A DNA stretch of 64,000 nucleotides, from positions 3,677,721 through 3,741,720 of the forward strand of contig NZ_CP013655.1 of the NCBI RefSeq assembly GCF_001465345.1. Direction: 5' to 3'. A program made the position numbers and the translations under genes. Shown piece after piece: positions 30,098 to 38,279 of this stretch. The DNA comes from Enterococcus rotai. GTDB taxonomy: Bacteria > Bacillota > Bacilli > Lactobacillales > Enterococcaceae. Below the pieces are notes generated by a model. It saw nothing but the letters and a program-made list of their open reading frames with translations. It searched no databases and was not told the DNA's origin. Numbering within the stretch: the first letter of the stretch is position 1; each line of letters opens with the position of its first letter.

Positions 30098-33000
30098 TTA
30101 ATCAATAAAATTAGGGCGTTTCTTTTTTCTACTCCTATTGTATGCTTTGTATTTTCCATTATCTTCTCTAAAACTAGAAATCACATTCTGATTATTAAGA
30201 TATGTTAATATATTTTCACTTGTTTCATTTATCTCGAAAGTGGGTTCTTTTTTATCAAATAGAGTTGCAAATATTGGGAGACTTAGATTAGTAAGGGTCT
30301 CAACAAGGTTATTGAGGCCAATATTTTTAATATTTCTGCTCATTAATAATTGTTTATCCTCTAATTCTATATTTTCATCATTCAGTATAGTATCTAATAG
30401 TTTTTTTGATAGATTAATACTTTGATTAATTATAGAGTTTAAATTGATTTTAACTTGTTTGTACACTTCAGTTTTGATTATATTAGGTTGAGTGTCATAT
30501 ACTTCGCAAATATATTCTAAATCTTTAGTATTGAAACGATTGGACAATATATATGCTACCAACTCATTGCTAAAATAGTCATTACTTATAGAAATTTTTT
30601 CATCTGTCTCGAAACATTCCACAAGTGCCTTCTGTTGTTCAATTGATAAATCTTTACTTTGATATAGTACAGTATATAGCTCTTCATAATACACTTTATT
30701 TTCTTCCTCTGTGAGATCTACAGCTTGTACGAGATCAATATAATCGTCGATATTTTTCAATATGAATTTTGTTAAATACTCTGGATAACTGTTTCTGAAA
30801 GTTTCTAATGATGTCTCATTCAATGCAATACTATTGCATTCTATTAGTATTTCAATTTTTTCTGCAGATATGTTTTCATATTCAAAAGCAACGAAGTGTC
30901 TGCTAACTTTCTTTATAATGTCTCTATATAATTCATTGGGTATATTATTGTTCTGCGCAGTTTTTCCGAAGAAGCTTTTAGTCTTTCCACTTTTAATAAG
31001 TTCATTGGCTTTTACTTTATCAAAAGAATAGTCAGTATTTTCATCTTTTATAAATTCTATTAATTCATCTGACCACTCATTTTTTTGGCTAGAGAAATAA
31101 TTCATGATATTTGTTTCATTCGCTCTGGCTTTCCTATTATTGATTATAGAGGGATAGTTTTCTTTGTAATTTATTTTATCTAGTTCTAAATCATTTACTT
31201 CTAAACTGCGAATGTACTTATCGCTTTCTGTAAAAGATAAATATTCGTTATTCAGTAATCTATAAATGCTCTCTAAATCATCATCTATTCTTTCTTTAGA
31301 GAAGCTAATATACTTATTTACATAGTTATCTATTTCATCTGCACTTTCAATATAGTTTAGAATTGAGTTATCATCTATATTATGGATGGTTGCGTAATTT
31401 TTATGTCTAATTTGCGAATCATCGGTTATATTGAAAAAATGGCCTAGTGCATTAGATAAGTTATCGAAATTGATTTCGTATAAATTATTTTTAAATATTA
31501 CATCCGCTATGTTCTCATTTATTTCTGAGAAACTTACCACTTTAAAACAGGGAGAGAGGGTTGTTATATTTTCAATGAGATATCCGTTAGCGTCTATAGG
31601 CTCAGTCAAGAAATTAGTTGACGTACTAATAAATTCTCTCAGTAATGCATTGGTGGCTAAGTTACTGGTTTTAAACTGACTACTATCTAAAAATGTCAAT
31701 AGTGCCATTGAAAATTTGCTCAACTGATCATCCGAGAAGTAGTTAATAGAAAAAACATCTGCAAACAAACTATTGTCATATTTCAATATTGATAAGATAA
31801 GCTCATTCTGGGTATCTATTTCGTAGTGTAAAAATGACTCTATGATAAACTGAATTTTCCCATGATTCTTAATCATCTGAAAATATATATCTAGGTAATT
31901 AGTTATATGAGGATTAAATTTTGTTAAAAGCATATACTCTAGTAAATCAAAATTTAAAGACTCCGTTCTTGAAAAGTCAGAAACATCCATCCTATCTAAG
32001 ACTTCGGCTTTCACATCTTCCTGTTTTGTTAAAGAAAAGCTCCAATCTAATGCTTTTTCATCAGAAATACTTCTTAGGAAGTTTTTATCATTTATTCTCA
32101 AACTGTTATCATAAAAATAAGTAATGTAATCTGAGTAGCCTTCATTAATATAACCATTGCGAATTAAAAAGACTATTAATTCAAAATATTCATTTTTTTC
32201 TATAGTTTTATAAGAATCTTTTGCTAATTTAACAATTTCATCTTTTGAAATAATATCCTTAATTTTACAGTTTTTTAATGATTTTAGTTCTATACTTAGA
32301 TTATCTAATTCCTCTTGAATACTTGTTTTTGCATGTCTATCTAAAAGTAATTCTTTTCGTTTAATAAAATCAGGCTTCTCTTCAATTTTATTCTTAATCG
32401 TCTCAAAAGTAATACTAGACCAATTGTAATTATCAGACATATATTGAATTGTTTCTTGTGTATCTCTCATTGCAGAAATAAATTTTCCACCATTAGAAAA
32501 ATGCTCTAGACGCTTATCAATGCCAATTCGTAAAGTATATGGCATATAGAAAGACATAAGCTCGTCTATTGAAGAAGCGAGCTCGTTATCGGCATTACTG
32601 AGACGTTTTTGTAAAATCTCAATGTCTTCTTTTATATCTACCTCACGAGTTAGAATATAATTTTTTTTCTCTTCAAACAGGTTATATACAAAACCTCTGT
32701 TAAATAATAAATCAGAAAAGTCTTTAGGAAAAATATTTTTATAAGTAAGAAGTGCTAATAGTTCATTATTGTTTAAGTTTAATTTTTTGATATTAATTCT
32801 TCTGGAATAAATTAGAAATTCATTATAGATATTCTTCATTAATCTCATATCATCTATATAAAGAGAAATTTTTTGTAAAAAATTCCGATCAAATTTTTTA
32901 TAAATTGAACTTGCATCTAATAATTCCTTCAATTTTTCATAGGAATTTGTACTTGTTATAACGGGTACAATTGGGATAATAAAATCAAAAAATTTAGTTC

Positions 33001-33994
33001 TATCTTTTGATAAAAAGAGATCATCTTTTAAAAGATATAGAAATCTTATTTTATTTCTTTTCTTAGATTTAAACCAATTTTTTTCAGATTCTAGCTTATT
33101 ATTAACTAGTGTATTAATTTCCTTTAGCTTCTCAAAGATCCCATCAACTTCAAATCTATCAATATCTTCCAATACTATGACATCCGCTTTGGATTGCACA
33201 AACAAGTATAAAACATCATCAAGAAATTTGTCAAAGTAAGAAGCATCTGTTTCTGCAAATATTTCTATATCACTTTCAATACCACTACTTTTAAAAGAGA
33301 ATCCTTTAAATATCCTTCTGTTTAGCTGAGTAACAATTAGTTTATATATCAAATAAAAGGAAGATAATAAAATTATCATAATAGCTAATTTATCCATGGT
33401 GTTTTTACTCGGGACTGGAAAAATTGATTGTAACTTATAAAAGTCTAAGAAAAAAATCTTTAAATAGCTTACCCAAGGAGTTGCATTGAGAAGATATAAT
33501 ATTGACAGTACGGATAATAAAAACAAACTAGTAATAAGAAATATGGATTGTCTTTTTACTTTCTTCTTAGTTCGAAATATTGTCTGGGGAATCTCTTTAG
33601 AATCTATCTGATGAAGCAATTGATTGAGAATTTTTCCCTCTAATATCTTTTCTTGAGCGTCACTAATTTCTTCTGGGGTCTTAGTATTTTCGTTTTTATC
33701 AAAATGAGCTAATGAAATATGAAGAAATTTTAATTTTGAATTTTGCTTATAACTTTCCAAGATACTGCTCTTACCAGATCCATAAACCCCTGTCAAGGCT
33801 ATATTATCTATGTCTTCATCTGTAAATACATAATCAAGTGCTTCTTTGTACCCAGAAAGGGCTTCATCGCTTATGCTTTTTTCAGGAGTTAACTTTTGAA
33901 AATTAGGATTAAATTCAGGCTCAATATCTTCGATACTTTCTTCCACTTCTTTCATTAGACCATCGTTTTTTAAGAGTTTTTGATTATTTTCCAT
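30098..33994 (-). CDS. Very large YobI-like P-loop NTPase with membrane anchors
   Basis: A 1298-residue protein. Walker A is GVYGSGKSS (residues 69-77), Walker B is DVIVLEDIDRFE near 270-280, and two hydrophobic helices (about 150-172 and 203-221) lie between them, an arrangement known from KAP/YobI-like NTPases. The remaining thousand residues are helical, Asn/Lys/Glu-rich and unlike anything I recognise; they end in a basic tail (NRSRKKKRPNFID). The product is probably an inner-membrane STAND-like sensor with its C-terminal region in the cytoplasm. Base composition is clearly more AT-rich than the flanking core genes. ATG at 33994, with AAGGAG about 13 bases upstream. Defence or toxin function is possible but unproven. 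Confidence 0.72.
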   Translation of the reverse strand: MENNQKLLKNDGLMKEVEESIEDIEPEFNPNFQKLTPEKSISDEALSGYKEALDYVFTDEDIDNIALTGVYGSGKSSILESYKQNSKLKFLHISLAHFDKNENTKTPEEISDAQEKILEGKILNQLLHQIDSKEIPQTIFRTKKKVKRQSIFLITSLFLLSVLSILYLLNATPWVSYLKIFFLDFYKLQSIFPVPSKNTMDKLAIMIILLSSFYLIYKLIVTQLNRRIFKGFSFKSSGIESDIEIFAETDASYFDKFLDDVLYLFVQSKADVIVLEDIDRFEVDGIFEKLKEINTLVNNKLESEKNWFKSKKRNKIRFLYLLKDDLFLSKDRTKFFDFIIPIVPVITSTNSYEKLKELLDASSIYKKFDRNFLQKISLYIDDMRLMKNIYNEFLIYSRRINIKKLNLNNNELLALLTYKNIFPKDFSDLLFNRGFVYNLFEEKKNYILTREVDIKEDIEILQKRLSNADNELASSIDELMSFYMPYTLRIGIDKRLEHFSNGGKFISAMRDTQETIQYMSDNYNWSSITFETIKNKIEEKPDFIKRKELLLDRHAKTSIQEELDNLSIELKSLKNCKIKDIISKDEIVKLAKDSYKTIEKNEYFELIVFLIRNGYINEGYSDYITYFYDNSLRINDKNFLRSISDEKALDWSFSLTKQEDVKAEVLDRMDVSDFSRTESLNFDLLEYMLLTKFNPHITNYLDIYFQMIKNHGKIQFIIESFLHYEIDTQNELILSILKYDNSLFADVFSINYFSDDQLSKFSMALLTFLDSSQFKTSNLATNALLREFISTSTNFLTEPIDANGYLIENITTLSPCFKVVSFSEINENIADVIFKNNLYEINFDNLSNALGHFFNITDDSQIRHKNYATIHNIDDNSILNYIESADEIDNYVNKYISFSKERIDDDLESIYRLLNNEYLSFTESDKYIRSLEVNDLELDKINYKENYPSIINNRKARANETNIMNYFSSQKNEWSDELIEFIKDENTDYSFDKVKANELIKSGKTKSFFGKTAQNNNIPNELYRDIIKKVSRHFVAFEYENISAEKIEILIECNSIALNETSLETFRNSYPEYLTKFILKNIDDYIDLVQAVDLTEEENKVYYEELYTVLYQSKDLSIEQQKALVECFETDEKISISNDYFSNELVAYILSNRFNTKDLEYICEVYDTQPNIIKTEVYKQVKINLNSIINQSINLSKKLLDTILNDENIELEDKQLLMSRNIKNIGLNNLVETLTNLSLPIFATLFDKKEPTFEINETSENILTYLNNQNVISSFREDNGKYKAYNRSRKKKRPNFID

Positions 33995-34138
33995 GGTTTT
34001 CTTAACATCTCCTTGCAGTCAATCCTTTTATACATATTATAACATGTATATTCATTAGTAATTAGTATAATATATTTATAAAAACCTCCTGTACTATATA
34101 CATATATCAACAAAATAATGTATATGGAGGCAGATGAA

Positions 34139-34804
34139 ATGATAAGATACCAAAATATGAAGTTCAAGGATCTAGAAAAACTAGATGTAGTAAAGGTTGG
34201 ATATGCTAGAGTTAGCTCATTAGATGATCGGCAAAAACTGGGGCTGTCCATCCAGACAGAGGCATTGAAGGATTGCAACGTTCTATTCAAAGAGAAAAAA
34301 TCAGGAAGTGATGACGATCGCCCACAGCTCGATAAAGCAATTAAACTTACCAAACAACTAGCCAGTGACGGCAAACAAGTAATGTTTTGTGTCTACAAGA
34401 TGGACAGGCTAAGCCGTAAAACCTCTACTCTCCTAAAAATTGTAGAAGAACTAAAAGAAGCAAATATCGAATTTGTCAGTATTAAAGAAAATATAGATAC
34501 ATCTACGCCAACAGGCATACTAATGTACCAGTTACTTGGTATATTTGCAGAATTTGAGCTAAACAATATTAAACAACGAACTCGTGAAGGGCTACAAAAA
34601 GCCCGTGAAAACGGAGTGAGATTAGGAAGACCTGATTTAACCGAAAAGAAAAAACAGCAGATATTAGACCTATACCAATTAAACTCAATGACGGTGGCGG
34701 ATATATCAAAACGCCTCAATATTAGTGAGAGCTCAATCTACAAAACACTACGAGATAGCCAAGTTAAGCGACGTAAACCGAAAAACAGTTCTTTAAAACA
34801 CTAG
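34139..34804 (+). CDS. Small serine recombinase (resolvase/invertase)
   Basis: A 221-residue resolvase-type recombinase. The catalytic serine lies in VGYARVSSLDD. The conserved KMDRLSRKTSTLL arginine region, the FAEFELNNIKQRTREGL helix and a C-terminal helix-turn-helix (MTVADISKRLNISESSIYKT) are all in place. It acts as a resolvase or invertase on paired sites. I choose the ATG at 34139, which has GGAGG 8 bases upstream; the longer frame starts inside that site. It is divergent from the YobI-like gene, with overlapping AT-rich promoters in 33995-34138. A 13-bp inverted repeat pair lies just downstream. Confidence 0.9.
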   Translation: MIRYQNMKFKDLEKLDVVKVGYARVSSLDDRQKLGLSIQTEALKDCNVLFKEKKSGSDDDRPQLDKAIKLTKQLASDGKQVMFCVYKMDRLSRKTSTLLKIVEELKEANIEFVSIKENIDTSTPTGILMYQLLGIFAEFELNNIKQRTREGLQKARENGVRLGRPDLTEKKKQQILDLYQLNSMTVADISKRLNISESSIYKTLRDSQVKRRKPKNSSLKH

Positions 34805-34839
34805 TAATTTATGTTAAACTTTTGATATAGCCATTTGTT

Positions 34840-34977
34840 TTTATATCGAACGTTAAAAACAGACAACTGATTAAGCAATTATACATATAAATATTTACTT
34901 CAAAACGCTGATTTAATAAGGTTTTTACCTTGTTAGGTTGGCGTTTTTTGTTATCTTCTTATTTCGTTCGATATAAA
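34840..34977. repeat. 13-bp inverted repeats bounding a 112-bp segment
   Basis: TTTATATCGAACG (34840-34852) and CGTTCGATATAAA (34965-34977) are perfect inverted copies. The enclosed 112 bases hold a terminator-like structure (AAAACGC ... TAATAAGGTTTTTACCTTGTTA-like stem ... GCGTTTTTT, 34902-34947) and a TATAAT box on the minus strand near 34880-34885. The segment sits between a serine recombinase and a surface-protein gene. It could be an invertible switch, a resolution site or only a paired RNA structure. Confidence 0.55.
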
Positions 34978-35057
34978 CAGTTGAATAACGGAGGTGAAAA
35001 GTAGCTTTACTAAATGGAAAAATGGTTTTAAATCACAATGAGGAGATGAAATGAAGA

Positions 35058-37028
35058 GTGAAACAAAACACACGTATTGCAAGGCTTATCCGCAATAAAC
35101 GAGTTAAAAAACTAGCTAATTTTGCCACAGTAGCAATGTTAGTCTGCCCTTTAGCAATTGGAGCGGTTAAAGCTCTGGCGGAAAATGTAGAAGAAATACC
35201 AGTAACGGAAGAAGTTACCCCAGCAGTAGCTGAGAAAGAAAAAACAGAAGATTTAAAGTTAGAGGACACAGAAAACAATGATGTAGCTAAGGAAGAAGAG
35301 CCACTCCTTGAAATGGTTCCTAATCTAGCTAAACCAGAGGAAGAAACTGATTTAAAAGAAGTAGCAGAAACTACTGGACAACAAGACCCTGCTAAAGATG
35401 CAGAAATCGAGCAATTAAGTTCAGACATAGAAGCCTTACTCACAGATTTAGAACTAATCACGAGAGATTTTGAATATCGGGAAAGTTATGAATCTCTTGA
35501 GCCAGTCTATAATAATATAATTTCCTCTAAAGAAAACTATATAAATTCATCTGGCTGGGACTCTTGGTATAGCTACGCTATCCCAGAATTACAAAAGAAT
35601 TTAAGTGATTTGCAAGCCTTGAGAAATGAGATTGCGAATGACTTTAAAACACTGGACGAATTTGGCTTAGATTCATCTGTTCTAAAAGACGTCTTAGATA
35701 AAGCTGAGGAAGTTAAAGCTAACAAAGAAAAATACACGCCTGAATCTTTTGCTCTGTTTGAAGATGATTCAGAAGGGGGTACGTTAGATCAGATAATTAA
35801 TCAAGGTTATGAAATTCTCAATAAAACTTATACCATTGACCAATATTATCGAGCATATGCAGGTTACTGGGTCACAATTAACGAGTTAAACTACAGATTC
35901 GACCAGTTAGTTTTAGCAACTGATTCAGAAGACAAAGTAAATGTTACTATCAATTACGTTAGCCCTGAAAATGGAACTATCAATACTCTGACGCAAGAAG
36001 CTATTGAAGGTAAGCCTTTCACTGCCACTGCGCCAGATACGTTTACACAGTCAACTGGACCTAAGTTCTATAGAACTAGTGATGCTTCTCAAACAATTGC
36101 ATCTGCAAGCGAAGGAGCAGTTATTACATTCAACTACGAAAAAATCATGGCTACTATGAATGATGTTATCATCTTAGGTGCAACAATTGCTAATGTTGGT
36201 GAAACTAAAGACTATATTATGGAATCAACGACCTACTTTAATTATGGTGATCCTAGAATCGATTATTTAAACTTTGAAACGAATAACCCAATTGTAATTT
36301 CAGACCCATCTGCTGCGGAAATTACTGCTGGAAAAATAAAATTCCTTAAACCTGGAACTTATCAATTGTCTGGTGCTGCCACTTCTGAACCGCTAACGGT
36401 AATAGTATCAGGAGAAACTATTAAACCTACACCACCAACAATTAAATCAACCCAATGGATTGTAACTGGTGAAACTACAGCAAAACAAGGTGAAACTAAA
36501 GCTTATGGCGTTGATGAAAAAATCACTTTCAGTGATGATAGTGTGAAGCTAAATAAAAATATTACTATCCCAAAAGGATACAATCTAACAAGCTCAAATA
36601 CTTCTGACGTCATTACAAATAATAGTATTAAGTTTGGAGAAGAAGGAACAAGAGAAGTTACTTTTACAAGTAAAACTAAAGCTATTACTAAAATAATTGG
36701 TTTAACCGTCACTATATCTAAAGATACGGCAGTACTAAATCCAGAAGCAGGTGGAGACGGATCGGGGAATGATGACGAAAACAAAGCTGGTTCTGGTAGT
36801 AATAACAACATAGACACTAGTGGAGATAGAAACAATGACGGTAACGTTGACAATAAGAAACATAAAGTAAATAGTACTAAAGCCATTAACACCTCAAACC
36901 AAGACCTAAACAAGAACTTACCAACAACTGGAGAGACTTCAGCTTATAGTATGATCTTAAGTGGATTTGCATTAATAAGTACTATTTTATTCTGTTTTAT
37001 TACAAAGATAAGAAAACGGGTTAGATGA
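35058..37028 (+). CDS. LPXTG-anchored surface protein
   Basis: A 656-residue secreted cell-wall protein. A long basic N-terminus and hydrophobic segment (KLANFATVAMLVCPLAIGAV) form the signal peptide, followed by an acidic Glu/Lys region, a helical region about 115-290, and a MucBP-like stretch near 300-355 (VNVTINYVSPENGTI ... FNYEKI). Ig-like beta repeats follow, then a Gly/Asn/Asp-rich linker. The sortase signal is LPTTGE, then a hydrophobic helix and the basic tail KIRKRVR. It starts at GTG 35058, with GAGGAG 12 bases upstream. It lies right after the inverted-repeat segment. A role in adhesion is plausible but not shown. Confidence 0.85.
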   Translation: MKQNTRIARLIRNKRVKKLANFATVAMLVCPLAIGAVKALAENVEEIPVTEEVTPAVAEKEKTEDLKLEDTENNDVAKEEEPLLEMVPNLAKPEEETDLKEVAETTGQQDPAKDAEIEQLSSDIEALLTDLELITRDFEYRESYESLEPVYNNIISSKENYINSSGWDSWYSYAIPELQKNLSDLQALRNEIANDFKTLDEFGLDSSVLKDVLDKAEEVKANKEKYTPESFALFEDDSEGGTLDQIINQGYEILNKTYTIDQYYRAYAGYWVTINELNYRFDQLVLATDSEDKVNVTINYVSPENGTINTLTQEAIEGKPFTATAPDTFTQSTGPKFYRTSDASQTIASASEGAVITFNYEKIMATMNDVIILGATIANVGETKDYIMESTTYFNYGDPRIDYLNFETNNPIVISDPSAAEITAGKIKFLKPGTYQLSGAATSEPLTVIVSGETIKPTPPTIKSTQWIVTGETTAKQGETKAYGVDEKITFSDDSVKLNKNITIPKGYNLTSSNTSDVITNNSIKFGEEGTREVTFTSKTKAITKIIGLTVTISKDTAVLNPEAGGDGSGNDDENKAGSGSNNNIDTSGDRNNDGNVDNKKHKVNSTKAINTSNQDLNKNLPTTGETSAYSMILSGFALISTILFCFITKIRKRVR

Positions 37029-37066
37029 CAAATTAAGCATAAATTAGACATTATGTATATGAAAAA

Positions 37067-37095
37067 GGCACTCTTGCTCCAATAGCAAGGGTGCC
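37067..37095. terminator. Terminator after the LPXTG gene
   Basis: GGCACTCTTGCT pairs with AGCAAGGGTGCC (one mismatch) around CCAAT, between convergent genes. Confidence 0.75.
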
Positions 37096-37113
37096 AAAAT
37101 GTTCTATATGAGT

Positions 37114-37419
37114 CTAGTCATTACAAGAGTTTTCTTCCCACAATTCTAATTTTTTGAATTGATTAAAAGTATCATGCTCTTTTGCTCGTTCGCTCTTTAT
37201 TTTTTCATCAATAAGATCTCTTTGAATATGAAGAATCCCCGTCATTTTTATTCCAGTAGCCCTTTTAATTACCTCTGGAGGTACATCTTCACTCAGTAAC
37301 CTCCTAATAATCTCCAGCCTAATTTCAATAGACGAACCAGTATCAAAAATTTCGTCTCTCTTTTCTAATGCATCTCTTTCTAGTTGCAGTTTTTGATAAT
37401 ACCGTTTATCTTTTTCCAT
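37114..37419 (-). CDS. Unknown small helical protein
   Basis: A 101-residue, highly charged protein with predicted helices. The segment LSEDVPPEVIKRATGIKMTG resembles the C-terminal motif of recombination-promoting Rpn nucleases and related transposase-like proteins, but the nuclease domain is absent. The ATG at 37419 has only a weak GGAG-like site (TTGGAGCTC) nearby. The gene belongs to the accessory region; its function is unknown. Confidence 0.5.
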   Translation of the reverse strand: MEKDKRYYQKLQLERDALEKRDEIFDTGSSIEIRLEIIRRLLSEDVPPEVIKRATGIKMTGILHIQRDLIDEKIKSERAKEHDTFNQFKKLELWEENSCND

Positions 37420-37454
37420 GTTTTAGAGCTCCAATTCAATGAATTTAGTCCACG

Positions 37455-37492
37455 CTTACCCGTAGACTAGTAAATAGAAATCTACAGGTAAG
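37455..37492. repeat. Hairpin between two unknown small genes
   Basis: CTTACCCGTAGA pairs with TCTACAGGTAAG (one mismatch) around a 14-base loop. It may terminate the 146-residue gene, although no long T run follows on the minus strand. Confidence 0.4.
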
Positions 37493-37585
37493 TGTTATTT
37501 AATTTGAAAAATATTAAGGGACTACGCTCATATGCGATTGTATTTAATCACAATTCAGTTATTTTGTCAAGTGCGTATAGGAAGA

Positions 37586-38026
37586 TTATTTTTCAAAAAC
37601 AATATAAACCTTGATAGCTTCTGACAAAATTTGCTCATATCCATTCGGTAACCTCATAGGGTCATTATCGAAGGTGTATAATAATTTGGCTAAAGATTTA
37701 ATAGCAGCCCGTTCCAAGTAAAGAATTCTGTCTCTATCCAAACAATGTTCCGTGCAGTAGAGTTTCCTCCTATTTTTCAATAATGGGATAGAATCAAATC
37801 CTTCTTTCAGTCCATAAGCAGCTAAAAGGCAGTTTATAGACTGTTTATCACCCAGCATATTTATAGCAATGATGAATTTTGCTTTATGCTGTAAAAATGA
37901 TAAATTTTTCCCACCTAGCACCTCTGGTAAAGTAATTAAATCTTCAAAACGTGCAAGAGTAAAACCTGTATTCTTTCTTAAATAGACTAGTTCATCTTCT
38001 ATACTATTTAGCTTTTGTATATTCAT
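37586..38026 (-). CDS. Unknown 146-residue protein, divergent to the STAND gene
   Basis: A soluble, mostly helical protein, MNIQKLNSIEDELVYLRKNT onward, with one CTEHCLDRD motif that could bind metal. I do not recognise a family. AGGAGAGG precedes the ATG at 38026 by about 6 bases, so translation is likely. It is transcribed away from the large STAND gene across a 253-base gap that holds a strong inverted repeat. A regulatory or antagonist partnership with that gene is only a possibility. Confidence 0.55.
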   Translation of the reverse strand: MNIQKLNSIEDELVYLRKNTGFTLARFEDLITLPEVLGGKNLSFLQHKAKFIIAINMLGDKQSINCLLAAYGLKEGFDSIPLLKNRRKLYCTEHCLDRDRILYLERAAIKSLAKLLYTFDNDPMRLPNGYEQILSEAIKVYIVFEK

Positions 38027-38212
38027 AATGCCTCTCCTCCCTATCTAAATATTCAATAATATATATGGTTCTATTCGGTATTGCTAAGATTTTAGATGCC
38101 ACTGTTTTCAAAGGATATATAAAGTAGTTCTACAATTAAAAAGAATTTTTTTATTTTATCATCCGCCTTTATATAAATTGAGCTCACTAACTAGTTTATG
38201 TCATTATTAAAA

Positions 38213-38249
38213 AAATATTTCCAGTTATGTACCAGTACTGGAAATATTT
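38213..38249. promoter_or_regulatory. Perfect 13-bp inverted repeat upstream of the STAND gene
   Basis: AAATATTTCCAGT and ACTGGAAATATTT flank an 11-base centre, 30 bases before the start of the STAND gene and overlapping the expected -35 region of a TAAAAT box (38261-38266). It could be an operator for an unknown repressor. The rest of 38027-38279 shows no gene. Confidence 0.6.
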
Positions 38250-38279
38250 ACTTTCTAGTGTAAAATTACTTAAAAGGGG

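Noticed and set aside
33970..34374. Minus-strand frame of 134 codons across the recombinase start
   Set aside because: Antisense to a well-supported recombinase; no ribosome site.
35033..35461. Serine-rich minus-strand frame opposite the LPXTG gene
   Set aside because: Shadow of the acidic coding region on the other strand; no start signals.
37418..37432. GTTTTAGAGCT, resembling the start of a type II CRISPR repeat
   Set aside because: It occurs once, no repeat or spacer array follows, and it overlaps the start of a small gene.
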